This document shows, one piece after another, positions 47,748-56,715 of a stretch of 64,000 nucleotides of DNA (within the stretch, counting starts at the first letter, position 1; each line of letters begins with the position of its first letter). This stretch comes from Ruminococcus sp. (GTDB lineage: Bacteria > Bacillota > Clostridia > Oscillospirales > Acutalibacteraceae): positions 1 through 64,000 of the forward strand of contig JAFQDM010000014.1 of assembly GCA_017416065.1 (NCBI GenBank), written 5' to 3'. The notes under the pieces are model-generated. The model made no database searches, had not been told where the DNA came from, and worked only from the letters and a program-made list of their open reading frames with translations. The position numbers and the translations under genes were made by a program.

Positions 47748-48278
47748 ATGCCCCGATTATTCGTTGCGATCAACCTCCCGAAGGAAATAACGGAAGCCCT
47801 TTACAAAGGTGTTTTGTATCTGAGGGACAACAGTCTGAGTGCAAATCCTTCAAGAAAAGAGAATCTGCACCTGACCCTGGCATTCATCGGAGAAACTCCA
47901 AAGGTCAATAATGCAATTTCTGCCCTTAAAAGCATAAACGTAACTCCCTTTGAGATAACCCTTGCAGGTGTTGGAGCTTTTTCCTCCAAAGAAGGCAAGC
48001 TATGCTTTGCAAAAGCAAAAGAAAGCTCCTCTCTTTCAAACGCGGCAACATCCGTGAGGGGTGCACTTGCGGCTTACGGCTTTGAAACAGACCCCAAGCC
48101 ATTCAAGCCTCACATCACTCTTTGCAGACAGTTTGCTCCCTCCTCTTCATACAAAGCAGAGGAGCTTTGTACAATTCTCCCGGAGACATCGTTTCCTGTA
48201 GGAGAGATATCCCTTATGCGCTCAGAGCGAATAAACGGCAGACTTGTTTACACGGAAGTTTTCAAAAAAATACTATAG
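47748..48278 (+). CDS. thpR: RNA 2',3'-cyclic phosphodiesterase (LigT/ThpR family)
   Basis: 176 residues. Two catalytic HxTx motifs are seen: HLTLAFIGE near residue 40 and HITLCRQF near 121, with the RLFVAINLP start of the family. It opens 2',3'-cyclic phosphates on RNA ends. The start at 47748 is preferred over the ATG at 47739, because AAAGGTGA ends directly at the latter and leaves no spacing. It abuts metH and is probably co-transcribed, with no clear link in function. Stop codon is TAG. Confidence 0.92.
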   Translation: MPRLFVAINLPKEITEALYKGVLYLRDNSLSANPSRKENLHLTLAFIGETPKVNNAISALKSINVTPFEITLAGVGAFSSKEGKLCFAKAKESSSLSNAATSVRGALAAYGFETDPKPFKPHITLCRQFAPSSSYKAEELCTILPETSFPVGEISLMRSERINGRLVYTEVFKKIL

Positions 48279-48280
48279 CA

Positions 48281-48318
48281 AAAATGCACCGCTGTGTTTG
48301 ATCACAACGGTGCATTTT
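48281..48318. terminator. Terminator between thpR and the histidine kinase gene
   Basis: AAAATGCACCG/CGGTGCATTTT stem with an inner TGTG/CACA, T-rich on both strands. Confidence 0.85.
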
Positions 48319-48323
48319 CATTA

Positions 48324-49883
48324 TTATATGCTGTTGATGTTTTCTGCGCTGTTTATCTTTGCCGCGTTCAGCTCAAACCAGAAGGTACTGCCCTTGCCCT
48401 TGGCACTCCTTACGCCAAAGCGCGCATTGTGGAGAAGCAGCACGTTCTTTGCAATCGAAAGCCCCAGACCTGTACCTATAACCGCAGACCTGTGCTCCTT
48501 GTCAACTCTGTAATATCTGTCCCAGATGTTGCGCAGATCCTCTGCCGCAATTCCTTCTCCGTGGTCAGTAACCTCTATTCTCACCTTGCCGTCTGCCACC
48601 GTCTGACTTACCACCACCGTTTTGTCATCGCCGCAGTAGTTTATGGCATTGTTTATCAGATTATAAACCACCTGGGAAAGCCTTACCTCATCTCCCAAAA
48701 CCGTAACGTCACAGTCATAATCAAATTGCAGAATATAATCATCCTTAGAGGTAAGCTTTGAGTACCGGGTAAAGATTCCGCTTATACTGTCGGTAATGGA
48801 AAACTCCTCCATACAGATCGGAGCGTTGCCGGACTCAAGTCTTGACAGATCAAGCAAATCTGTTACAAGCTGAGAAAGCCGATTGGTTTCATCAATAATA
48901 ACCTGTACGTTTTCGGGAGTGTTTTCTCCCGGAATATCTCTCATCACCTCTGCATATCCCCCTATCATGGTAAGGGGTGTGCGCAGATCGTGAGATATAT
49001 TGGAGATAAGCTCCCGTCGGAGGCTGTCTACCTTAGACAGCTCCTTTGCCGCAAAGTTTAAGGTCTCATTAAGTTCCTTGATCTCCTTGTATCCGTCCTG
49101 CTCAAAGTAAACATCATAGTTTTGCTTTGCCAATTCCTTTGCACCCTTGTTGGTCTGTGCAAGAGGACGGGATATCCGAAGCGACATCACCACAGCAAAC
49201 ACAACACCTGTCAACGCAAGCAACACAGATACTATAATAAGCTGTATCTGCAGTGTTTCCACAGTGCTGGTTACAGGGGTTATGGGCGTGCGGAGAATAA
49301 GCATATATTCGACTTCTGACTTTAGCTCCATTACTACGGCACACGTCAGGTTACCGCTTGATTCCTTGTCAAATTTAGGTCTTTCTATCAGATCAGGCCA
49401 ATTCTCCGGAAAAAACTGTCCCGAGGGATCTTTGCTGCCCTCAAAGATGACCTTGTCTCCGCTTTGCTTTGCTTTTTCGTAGCACTCATACACCTCATGA
49501 GGCATAATCTCCATACCAAATTCCGTATGGTCTGCGCTTGAGTAGATCCGTCTGAAAATATCTCCGGATGTATCGTAGACTCCTGCCGCCATACCGTTTC
49601 GTTCCCTGAGGCTTTTGATATATTCCTCTATGTCCTCATCCTCTATATTCCTGCAGATATAGTCTGCCGTTTTTTTCATCTGATTTGTCTTGACAAATCT
49701 GTAAAAATCATCAAGGAACACCGTCTGAAAGATCCACAGTCCCACAAGCATTACTGCAGTAAAAAGCAGAAAGGCTCCTATAAGCTTTACCTTAAGGGAG
49801 GGCTTTCTTTTTTTCCCTTTGGCGGCTTCTCTGCAAGCCGAGGCCAAAGGCACCAAATCAGTTTGCTTCAAAGCGGTAGCCAA
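48324..49883 (-). CDS. Sensor histidine kinase
   Basis: 519 residues. TM1 (about 30-50), an extracytoplasmic sensor domain (about 52-215), TM2 (about 218-240) and a HAMP-like linker come first. HisKA has the phospho-accepting His in ISHDLRTPLTMIGGYAE. HATPase_c has NLINNAINYC (N box), DHGEGI and GTGLGLSI. It overlaps the end of the response-regulator gene. The start is uncertain: TTG at 49883 follows AGAGGAG without spacing, and TTG at 49871 is an alternative. The stimulus is unknown. Confidence 0.92.
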   Translation of the reverse strand: MATALKQTDLVPLASACREAAKGKKRKPSLKVKLIGAFLLFTAVMLVGLWIFQTVFLDDFYRFVKTNQMKKTADYICRNIEDEDIEEYIKSLRERNGMAAGVYDTSGDIFRRIYSSADHTEFGMEIMPHEVYECYEKAKQSGDKVIFEGSKDPSGQFFPENWPDLIERPKFDKESSGNLTCAVVMELKSEVEYMLILRTPITPVTSTVETLQIQLIIVSVLLALTGVVFAVVMSLRISRPLAQTNKGAKELAKQNYDVYFEQDGYKEIKELNETLNFAAKELSKVDSLRRELISNISHDLRTPLTMIGGYAEVMRDIPGENTPENVQVIIDETNRLSQLVTDLLDLSRLESGNAPICMEEFSITDSISGIFTRYSKLTSKDDYILQFDYDCDVTVLGDEVRLSQVVYNLINNAINYCGDDKTVVVSQTVADGKVRIEVTDHGEGIAAEDLRNIWDRYYRVDKEHRSAVIGTGLGLSIAKNVLLLHNARFGVRSAKGKGSTFWFELNAAKINSAENINSI

Positions 49884-50529
49884 CTCCTCTCAGGGTAACT
49901 ATAAGGGAGCTGTATTCCCCCAGACTTTTTCTAAGAAGCTTGATGTGAGTATCCAGCGTGCGGTCATCGCCAAAGAAATCATATCCCCAAACCTTGCTGA
50001 TGAGATTCTCTCTTGTAAGCGCAATGCCCTTATTGCGGCACATATAAAAGAACAGATCGTATTCCTTAGGGGTCATCTCCACTCTTTCTCCGTCAATGGT
50101 CACAATTCTGCCGCTGAAATCCACCTCAAGCCCTTTGTAAGAAAAAATATCCTTTTCCTGCTGAGTTGCGCCGGAGCGCTTGAGCACCGCGGCAACCCTC
50201 ATCATAAGCTCCTTGGGAGAGAAGGGCTTTACCACGTAGTCGTCAACTCCTGTCTCAAAGCCGTGGATCCTGTCGTACTCCTCTCCGCGGGCAGAAAGAA
50301 TGATTATGGGAGTATTCTTGTGTTTTCTTATCTCGCTGCATGCAGAAAAGCCGTTAAGCTCCGGCATCATAACGTCCATAATTATCAGGTCGTAATCTCC
50401 GTTTATTGCCTTGCTTACAGCATCCATTCCGTCTGCGGATTCCTCTACGGTATGCCCCTCAAACACAGCGTATTTTTTTATGATCTCTCTTATTCTGAAT
50501 TCATCATCTACAACCAGGAGCTTTGCCAT
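49858..50529 (-). CDS. OmpR/PhoB-family response regulator
   Basis: 223 residues. The receiver domain (1-~118) has the acidic pair VDDEFR, the phospho-acceptor Asp in LIIMDVMMPELNG near residue 51 and the Lys in VKPFSPKEL. The C-terminal winged helix (about 128-223) has VEMTPKEYDLFFYMCRNKGIALTRE and DRTLDTHIKLLRKSLG, typical of the family. First gene of the two-component operon, overlapping the kinase gene by 26 nt. Nothing close by marks an obvious target. Confidence 0.95.
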   Translation of the reverse strand: MAKLLVVDDEFRIREIIKKYAVFEGHTVEESADGMDAVSKAINGDYDLIIMDVMMPELNGFSACSEIRKHKNTPIIILSARGEEYDRIHGFETGVDDYVVKPFSPKELMMRVAAVLKRSGATQQEKDIFSYKGLEVDFSGRIVTIDGERVEMTPKEYDLFFYMCRNKGIALTRENLISKVWGYDFFGDDRTLDTHIKLLRKSLGEYSSLIVTLRGVGYRFEAN

Positions 50530-50616
50530 TCTGATGCCTCCCTATTTTTATTATTCCGATATTAAAATACCGCCTGAATGTGACGGCATTGTGTTTTTAC
50601 TCTAAAAATTGCGAAA

Positions 50617-51501
50617 TTACAAAGCCTTAGCCGACACTAAGGGTATAAGCCTTGTGCGCTCCCAATCCGTGTATCGCTCAAATTCCCTGCAGGCAAGGTC
50701 AAAGGGCGCTGTTTCGTCGCTTACAAGCTCCACGCATAAGGAGGGTCTGTTGTATCTGTATCTGAACCAATTTTCAAAACCGCCTGCGCAGTCCTTTTTT
50801 TCTTTTGTTTCAGGACACAGCTTCAAATTACAGCCTCGGCTGATGCTTTCTGCCATTTCTCTGTCATAGGGCACCAACCCGTTAACCGAGTCCCGCCAGA
50901 AAACACATCCCCCTCTGGTGTGGAAAGACAGAGCCGCCTCAAAGCTATGCTTCTCACACAGGCTCATAATAAACCTTGTCTCCCTCTCCGATGCAGCAAA
51001 ATCTCCCCCTTGGCGCTCCTTTGGCACCGCCTGCCATTCAAAGGGAAAGTTTGCATTCAGGTTCACATTTCTGCCGTTGTTTTTGTATGTATAGGCGCAG
51101 AAGGCCTCGTCCCGATGCTCGGGCAAAGCCCTGCCCAAGGCTATCTCCACAGAATCCGGATTACACAAAGGCAGGATATAAAAGGAATACTCCAAAAGCA
51201 GCTTCTGCAGGTCAAAGCCCCCGTAGCCCTTTGGGCATTGTGCGCTGTGGGCATATTCCTCTGCACATCTGAGCAGATATCCCGTGGTCACATACTCTCT
51301 GCCGTGGATACTGCCCAGCAGAAAAAGCTTTCTTTTTCCGGTACCGAGTATGAGCAGGGGAATGTTTCTGCCCTGCTCGCTGCTGCCTGTTTCGCCTATT
51401 CTGAGCAGACCCCTGTATCTGCACACCAGCCGCTTTATTGCACATAGAGTTCGCCTGTATGTGTAGGGATAATTGGGGTCAACTATGTTTTTTCTCTCCA
51501 A
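50617..51501 (-). CDS. M14-family zinc carboxypeptidase
   Basis: 294 residues. The zinc site is HGRE in LGSIHGREYVTTGY (about residues 65-78) plus the His of LSFHTRGGC near 195. The substrate Arg/Asn region NGRNVNLNANFPFEW and the catalytic Glu in LCVELVSDE near 261 complete an M14 metallopeptidase. No signal peptide is seen, so it probably acts inside the cell, possibly on peptidoglycan peptides as murein-type M14 members do. The start is TTG at 51501, with GGGAG 8 nt upstream; no ATG fits. Confidence 0.87.
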   Translation of the reverse strand: MERKNIVDPNYPYTYRRTLCAIKRLVCRYRGLLRIGETGSSEQGRNIPLLILGTGKRKLFLLGSIHGREYVTTGYLLRCAEEYAHSAQCPKGYGGFDLQKLLLEYSFYILPLCNPDSVEIALGRALPEHRDEAFCAYTYKNNGRNVNLNANFPFEWQAVPKERQGGDFAASERETRFIMSLCEKHSFEAALSFHTRGGCVFWRDSVNGLVPYDREMAESISRGCNLKLCPETKEKKDCAGGFENWFRYRYNRPSLCVELVSDETAPFDLACREFERYTDWERTRLIPLVSAKAL

Positions 51502-51565
51502 AAGATCATCTCCCGTACAGAATTCTCCATACAGGGTATGTGGAAGAATTTATGATAATTCCATT

Positions 51566-52021
51566 TTAATCAGCAATATTTTCTAAGTGCTCTTCAACAG
51601 CTTTTGCACAGATGTAAACAAGCTCTGCACAGGGGCGCTTTGCGTAGTACTTTGCAGTTCTTTTCTCAGGCACAGGTGTGGATACCTTCTCATCAAGACC
51701 TAAAAGCTCACGGCAGATAATGCTGCCTGTTTCTGCCTCTATATTCTCAAGGACACCCCTTACCTTAGCATAAAGAGCCTTTTTTGCATCATCAGCCTTG
51801 GCATCGCTGTAACCATACTTTAAAGAAAGCACCATAACCGCACCGCTTACAGCGCCGCAAACCTCTCTTCTTCTGGATATGCCGCCGCCAAATCCCGAGG
51901 ATAACACAAAGCCTGTGCTTCTTTCTATTCCAAAATCCTCGCAAAAAGCGCCAAACACCGCCTGAGCGCAATTGTAGCCCTGCAAGAATAGATCCTTTGC
52001 CAGATCTGCTTTTCTTCCCAT
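51566..52021 (-). CDS. C-GCAxxG-C-C family protein
   Basis: 151 residues. The name-giving pattern is visible: NCAQAV (residue 18), then CEDF, GFGGGISRRREVCGAVSGAV with CGAVSG in place of CGAxxG, and later Cys residues in IICREL and RPCAEL. The family is thought to be redox active, based on its conserved Cys. It follows the Rieske oxidoreductase on the same strand at 66 nt, which hints at a shared redox role. Confidence 0.9.
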   Translation of the reverse strand: MGRKADLAKDLFLQGYNCAQAVFGAFCEDFGIERSTGFVLSSGFGGGISRRREVCGAVSGAVMVLSLKYGYSDAKADDAKKALYAKVRGVLENIEAETGSIICRELLGLDEKVSTPVPEKRTAKYYAKRPCAELVYICAKAVEEHLENIAD

Positions 52022-52087
52022 AATCTTTACTCCTTATAAAACATTTACAGTTTCGTTATATCACAAAACTGTCTGTTTTACAAGTTT

Positions 52088-53422
52088 TCAGCCCTGCTTT
52101 TTCTCTATATTTTTCTTTGCGGGAGAAAACTTAACCTGTCCCGTTTTGTCAAAGCCTGACCCGTGGCAGGGACATTCCCAGGTATTCTCGTCCGGATTTT
52201 TCTGTAATCTGCAGCCAAGGTGAGGACATTTTCTCTCTTTTTTGCTCACAAGACCCGATATAAGATGATAAGCTGAGCTGCCTGCATCCAACAAAAAGCC
52301 GCCTGCTCCTGCCCTTATATTCATTCTTGCAGGGGTATACAGCTTTTCGTACTCGTTCTTCCTGCCGCAGATCATATCTGCAATCAGCTCGCTTGCCACC
52401 ATGCTTAAGCTCATACCCCATTTGTTGAATCCCGTAGCAACAAAAAACCGCGGAGAAAACCTGCTGTATCTGCCTATAAAGGGCAGGCCGTCGTGAGTGA
52501 TGCAGTCCTGGTTTGACCAGCTCCCCAGAATCTCTGCCCCCTCAAAATTCTCACTTGCAAAGTCTTTGAGCCTGCAAAGGCACCCGCCCTTTGTGTTCTT
52601 CCCTGTGCGGTGCTTCTCTCCGCCCAGGATTATTCCTCCGTCAAAGCTTCGCAAAGAATGACCGTCATCAATTCCCAGATACATTCCGTCAAGCTTTGTT
52701 TGGGAGCTGAGTGCAAGGGCATAAGATCTCTCCTGATGCTGTCTGAGGAAGTAAAATCCCGGAATATTTATTATGGGGTAATGGGTAGCACACACAATGT
52801 ACTGAGTCCGCACCTCTCCGCTTTGGGTCAATACCTTGCCGTCTTCTATACGGGTTACGGGGGTTTTCTCATATATTTTCAGATTTTTTGCAAGTGCCTT
52901 TGCAAATTTCAGAGGATGAAACTGTGCCTGATCCTCAAACCTGAGGGCGCCCCGTATGCCAAACGGCAGAGAGGTGTCCTTTGTATATCTGCACTTTGCA
53001 CCTGCGTTTGTAGCACTTAAGGTTTCCTGCAATAAATTGTAGACATTGCTTCGGCTGTAAACGTAGGAGGGCAAGCGCTTAAAATCACAGTCTATGCCAT
53101 AAGCCTTTATGATCTCCTCATACCTGTCTATGGCTTTTTGATTACTCTCATAATAAAGCCTTGCCTGAGTTTTTCCTATCTGCCTGCTTATTCTGTTGTA
53201 AATGAGTCCGTGCTGAGAGGTTATCTTTGCCGTGGTGCGTGCCGTTGCTCCCGAGCAAACCCTGTCTGCCTCCAGCACCACAACGGAAAAGCCCCTGCTC
53301 TGAAGCTCACGGGCAATAAGCACTCCTGCAAGCCCTGCACCTATAACCGTGCAGTCCGCAACCTCCAGACCCTGCAGACTTTCTCTCTTTTCAAACGTAA
53401 CATCCTCCCAAATTGTGCTCAA
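52088..53422 (-). CDS. FAD-dependent oxidoreductase with C-terminal Rieske [2Fe-2S] domain
   Basis: About 444 residues. The DAO-type FAD domain starts at TVIGAGLAGVLIARELQSRGFSVVVLEA (about 26-55). The Rieske domain at the C-terminus (about 375-445) has CPHLGC and CPCHGSGFD, the two Cys-x-His pairs that ligate a [2Fe-2S] cluster. This domain order is known from clostridial proteins annotated as FAD-dependent oxidoreductases of unknown substrate. The start is taken as TTG at 53422, 6 nt after GAGGTG; GTG at 53431 sits inside that ribosome site. Cytoplasmic, no signal peptide. Confidence 0.92.
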   Translation of the reverse strand: MSTIWEDVTFEKRESLQGLEVADCTVIGAGLAGVLIARELQSRGFSVVVLEADRVCSGATARTTAKITSQHGLIYNRISRQIGKTQARLYYESNQKAIDRYEEIIKAYGIDCDFKRLPSYVYSRSNVYNLLQETLSATNAGAKCRYTKDTSLPFGIRGALRFEDQAQFHPLKFAKALAKNLKIYEKTPVTRIEDGKVLTQSGEVRTQYIVCATHYPIINIPGFYFLRQHQERSYALALSSQTKLDGMYLGIDDGHSLRSFDGGIILGGEKHRTGKNTKGGCLCRLKDFASENFEGAEILGSWSNQDCITHDGLPFIGRYSRFSPRFFVATGFNKWGMSLSMVASELIADMICGRKNEYEKLYTPARMNIRAGAGGFLLDAGSSAYHLISGLVSKKERKCPHLGCRLQKNPDENTWECPCHGSGFDKTGQVKFSPAKKNIEKKQG

Positions 53423-53480
53423 AATAATCACCTCGGGGATATTTTTGCCAATTCACCGCGAAAATAATCACAGCCCGGTA

Positions 53481-53509
53481 TTGTCACTAAAAAAACATTG
53501 TGGTATAAT
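53481..53509 (+). promoter_or_regulatory. lepA promoter
   Basis: -35 TTGTCA (53481-53486), 17-nt spacer, -10 TATAAT (53504-53509). Confidence 0.85.
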
Positions 53510-53542
53510 TAATGTGTATATTTATCTTTTGAGGTGATACTC

Positions 53543-55354
53543 TTGGCATTTGATCAGAGTAAAATTAGAAATTTCAGCATTATCGCACACATTGACCATG
53601 GTAAATCCACTCTTGCAGACCGCATACTTGAGCACACAAGCTCCATAACCGAGCGCCAGATGCAGGACCAGATCCTTGATGATATGGAGCTGGAGAAGGA
53701 GCGCGGAATTACCATCAAAGCAAGAGCGGTAACTCTTCAGTATAATGCAGACGACGGTGAGACCTACACCTTCAACCTTATAGACACTCCCGGACACGTG
53801 GACTTTAACTACGAAGTGTCCCGTAGCCTTGCAGCCTGCGAGGGTGCGGTGCTTGTTGTTGACGCAACTCAGGGCATTGAAGCTCAGACCCTTGCAAACA
53901 CATACCTTGCCGTTGATTCAGGGCTGGAGATAGTACCCGTTGTAAACAAAATTGACCTTATAAGCGCAGACCCTGCCCGCATCAAGAACGAGATCGAGGA
54001 CATCATCGGCATTCCCGCACAGGATGCCCCCGAGATCTCTGCAAAGAACGGCATCAACATCCACTCCGTTATGGAGCGCATTGTTCAGGATGTGCCTGCT
54101 CCCGAGGGAGATATCAACGCACCTCTGAGAGCTATGATCTTTGACAGCGTATACGACAGCTACAAGGGAGTTATCATCTACGTCCGCATAAAAGAAGGAA
54201 AAATCAGTGTCGGCGACGAATTCAAGCTTATGCAGACAGGCTCCGTGTTCTCCGTTGTAGAGCTTGGCAATATGGGTGCCGTCTCCTCTATGCAGAAAGA
54301 TACTCTCTACGCAGGCGAGGTAGGATATATCACAGCCTCCATCAAAACTCTGGGCGATGCAAAGGTTGGCGACACGGTAACCCTTACAAAGAATCCTGCA
54401 GAGTTCCCCCTGCCCGGCTACCGTGAGATACAGTCCATGGTTTACTGCGGAATCTACCCTGCAGACGGCGCAAAGTACGGCGACCTGCGTGATGCACTTG
54501 AAAAACTCAAGCTCAACGATGCCTCCCTTACCTACGAGGCAGAGACTTCCGTTGCTTTGGGCTTCGGCTTCCGTTGCGGTTTCCTCGGACTTCTGCATAT
54601 GGAGATAATCCAGGAAAGACTTGAGCGAGAATTCAACCTGGATCTTATCACCACAGCCCCCTCAGTAAGCTACAAAATAACCCTTACCGACGGCACTCAG
54701 AAAATGATAGATAACCCCACAAACTACCCCGAGCCCTCACTCATTGCTTCTGCAGAGGAGCCCTTCACAAATGCTCACATCTACGCCCCCTCAGAATACG
54801 TAGGCAATATTATGGAGCTGTGTCAGGAGCGCCGAGGGGTATTTATAGGTATGACATACATCGACTCTGACCGTGTGGACATTCACTACGAGCTCCCCCT
54901 TGCAGAGATAGTCTACGATTTCTTTGACACACTCAAATCCAGAACCAGAGGCTATGCCTCCTTTGACTACGAGCTGAAGGAATACCGTCAGAGCCAGCTT
55001 GTAAAGCTTGACATTATGCTCAACGGCGACGTGGTGGATGCTCTCTCCTTTATCATCCACGCAGAGAAGGCTTATCCCAGAGCAAGAAAAATGGCAGAAA
55101 AGCTCAAGGAGAAGATCCCCAGACAGCTCTTTGAGGTGCCCATTCAGGCCTGCATCGGCGGCAAGATCATTGCAAGAGAAACCGTTAAGGCTATGCGCAA
55201 GGACGTTCTTGCCAAGTGCTACGGCGGTGACATCACCCGTAAGAAAAAGCTGCTTGAAAAGCAGAAAGAGGGTAAAAAGCGTATGCGTCAGCTGGGTACT
55301 GTTGAGGTGCCCCAGGAGGCGTTTATGGCTGTGCTCAAGCTTGATACAGACTAA
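53543..55354 (+). CDS. lepA: Elongation factor 4 (LepA), back-translocating GTPase
   Basis: 603 residues, normal LepA length. GTPase motifs: AHIDHGKST (G1), RGITIK (G2), DTPGHVDF (G3), NKID (G4). The EF-G-like domains II, III and V are followed by the LepA-specific C-terminal domain ending [17 protein letters not shown]. It remodels stalled ribosomes. The start is TTG at 53543, 8 nt after GAGG; GTG at 53534 lies inside the ribosome site. Its transcript ends at the first of two identical 36-bp terminator copies. Confidence 0.97.
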   Translation: MAFDQSKIRNFSIIAHIDHGKSTLADRILEHTSSITERQMQDQILDDMELEKERGITIKARAVTLQYNADDGETYTFNLIDTPGHVDFNYEVSRSLAACEGAVLVVDATQGIEAQTLANTYLAVDSGLEIVPVVNKIDLISADPARIKNEIEDIIGIPAQDAPEISAKNGINIHSVMERIVQDVPAPEGDINAPLRAMIFDSVYDSYKGVIIYVRIKEGKISVGDEFKLMQTGSVFSVVELGNMGAVSSMQKDTLYAGEVGYITASIKTLGDAKVGDTVTLTKNPAEFPLPGYREIQSMVYCGIYPADGAKYGDLRDALEKLKLNDASLTYEAETSVALGFGFRCGFLGLLHMEIIQERLEREFNLDLITTAPSVSYKITLTDGTQKMIDNPTNYPEPSLIASAEEPFTNAHIYAPSEYVGNIMELCQERRGVFIGMTYIDSDRVDIHYELPLAEIVYDFFDTLKSRTRGYASFDYELKEYRQSQLVKLDIMLNGDVVDALSFIIHAEKAYPRARKMAEKLKEKIPRQLFEVPIQACIGGKIIARETVKAMRKDVLAKCYGGDITRKKKLLEKQKEGKKRMRQLGTVEVPQEAFMAVLKLDTD

Positions 55355-55377
55355 AAAATTTAATGATCAATACACAA

Positions 55378-55413
55378 AAAAGCCGGCTCACACCAAAATG
55401 TGAACCGGCTTTA
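55378..55413. terminator. Terminator hairpin, copy 1 of a perfect 36-bp repeat
   Basis: AAAGCCGG..TCACA/TGTGA..CCGGCTTT stem (one mismatch). It serves lepA and includes the stop codon of the minus-strand XRE gene. It is identical to 56209-56244. Confidence 0.9.
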
Positions 55414-55659
55414 ATTTTGCACTTCTAAACCTAAAAAGAACTCGTCATAGGAGCAATTATAGATCTTGCGTAATGTAACAATAACGCTTGCTCTTATATT
55501 AAGCTCTCCTGCTTCGTATTTTGCATAAGTTGATCTTCCTATATCACAGCCATTGCGTTGTAACTCTGCACACAGCTTTTCCTGAGACAGACCGGAGACA
55601 TCTCTTAATCTCCTGAGATTGTCCCCCATATTCAAATCCCGTCTTATTTTTTGTTCCAT
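55411..55659 (-). CDS. Small XRE-family regulator of the SLOG module
   Basis: 82 residues. The helix-turn-helix reads NLRRLRDVSGLSQEKLCAELQRNGCDIGRSTYAKYEAGELNI, followed by a short helical end. The start at 55659 is set by CGGAGGAG. The stop codon lies inside the terminator repeat. It is divergent from the SLOG-type gene; their -35 regions may share one palindromic TTGCAA (55693-55698). Several GCTATACTGG half-sites in between are candidate binding sites. Confidence 0.88.
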   Translation of the reverse strand: MEQKIRRDLNMGDNLRRLRDVSGLSQEKLCAELQRNGCDIGRSTYAKYEAGELNIRASVIVTLRKIYNCSYDEFFLGLEVQN

Positions 55660-55670
55660 AAGACTCCTCC

Positions 55671-55750
55671 GTATAGCATTGACCAGTATTGGTTGCAATT
55701 TCTTATATTTTATGCTATACTGGGATAAAATATTGTCCGCTATACTGGTC
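55671..55750. promoter_or_regulatory. Divergent promoter region with repeated GCTATACTGG half-sites
   Basis: Plus promoter: TTGCAA (55693-55698), 17-nt spacer, TATACT (55716-55721), extended by TGC. Facing minus promoter: the same TTGCAA, 17 nt, TATACG (55670-55675), also extended by TGC. GCTATACTGG occurs at 55714-55723 and 55739-55748, and in inverted part-copies at 55671-55677 and 55683-55689. Caveat: the minus -10 lies on the XRE ribosome site, so another minus promoter (TTGACC near 55750) may be used. Confidence 0.55.
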
Positions 55751-55766
55751 AATTGCAGATGAGTCT

Positions 55767-56204
55767 GTGTCTATTTGTACATTTTTCGGTCATCGTGATG
55801 CTCCAAGTGAAATAGAACCTTTAATTAAAATTGCCATCTCAAACTTAATAGATGCACATAACGTTTCAGAATTTCTCGTTGGTAATAACGGAAGCTTTGA
55901 TCTTATGGTTATTCGTTGCCTTAAAAAACTCATTCCTTTATATCCCCATATAAAAGTAAAAATTGTTCTTGCATATATACCAACAGAAGATAAAAACTTT
56001 CCTTTTGACACTCTTTATCCTGAAGGATTAGAATTGTCTCCAAAAAAATTTGCAATCTCAAAGCGCAATTATTGGATGCTTAATAAAGCTGCACATGTTA
56101 TAACCTTTGTCTCGAAGCCATACGGTGGTGCCGCTAAGTTTTCAGCTATAGCAGTGCAAAAAAGAAAAAACGTCATTAATTTATATAATATTTATCTAAA
56201 ATAA
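55767..56204 (+). CDS. Small SLOG-fold (YpsA/DUF1273-like) protein
   Basis: 145 residues. It starts VSICTFFGHRD, the clostridial form of the YpsA-like FTGHR motif, followed by FLVGNNGSFDLMVIRCLKKL (the glycine loop of the nucleotide-binding fold), the basic KRNYWMLNKAAHVITFV and KPYGGAAKF. SLOG domains are thought to bind nucleotides or derivatives. The start is GTG at 55767: the promoter's predicted start (about 55728) rules out the longer frame; the ribosome site is weak. A+T-rich compared with lepA and gtcA. No function established. Confidence 0.8.
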   Translation: MSICTFFGHRDAPSEIEPLIKIAISNLIDAHNVSEFLVGNNGSFDLMVIRCLKKLIPLYPHIKVKIVLAYIPTEDKNFPFDTLYPEGLELSPKKFAISKRNYWMLNKAAHVITFVSKPYGGAAKFSAIAVQKRKNVINLYNIYLK

Positions 56205-56208
56205 CGCC

Positions 56209-56244
56209 AAAAGCCGGCTCACACCAAAATGTGAACCGGCTTTA
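56209..56244. terminator. Terminator hairpin, copy 2 of a perfect 36-bp repeat
   Basis: Identical to 55378-55413. It serves the SLOG gene (plus) and the gtcA-like operon (minus). Confidence 0.9.
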
Positions 56245-56256
56245 GTTTTATAACCT

Positions 56257-56712
56257 TTATTTTTTATTTTTGAACACAAAGAGCTTGCTTAAGACGTAGT
56301 TGAGGATCACAACCACAACGCTCACAATCACCTTTGCCACCATTCCCTCGATGCCGAATATGGACTGGTTAAGACCTATAAGCATCAAAAGAGGAACTCC
56401 TACCCACTCGAGCACACCCGTTGCAAGACGGGAACCGACAAAGGATGCCATCTCTTTAAAGATTACATCTGATTTAAAGCTTTTGCTCTCAAATACCCAG
56501 AGCTTGTTGGTGATAAACGCAAACAAAACCGCGCATATCCAGCTGAGTACGTTTGCCACAGAGGAGAGCACTATGCTGTTTGCAATGATGATGCCGAATA
56601 TGACCTCAAACAATGCGTAACTGCCCCAGCTTACCAGAGTTGTCAGCACGCCGAAGATCAGGTACATTATAATTTCCTTGTATTTCAGAAAAAGTCCTTT
56701 GAGTTTTTCCAT
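56257..56712 (-). CDS. GtrA/GtcA family membrane protein
   Basis: 151 residues with four membrane segments (YLIFGVLTTLVSWGSYALF first). The family includes GtcA, proposed to flip or hand over undecaprenyl-phosphate-linked sugars for teichoic acid glycosylation. It is 3 nt downstream of the GT2 gene, on the same strand, so the two are co-translated. With the divergent yfhO-type gene this completes a known three-component set (CsbB-type transferase, GtcA, YfhO). Confidence 0.92.
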   Translation of the reverse strand: MEKLKGLFLKYKEIIMYLIFGVLTTLVSWGSYALFEVIFGIIIANSIVLSSVANVLSWICAVLFAFITNKLWVFESKSFKSDVIFKEMASFVGSRLATGVLEWVGVPLLMLIGLNQSIFGIEGMVAKVIVSVVVVILNYVLSKLFVFKNKK

Positions 56713-56715
56713 GGG

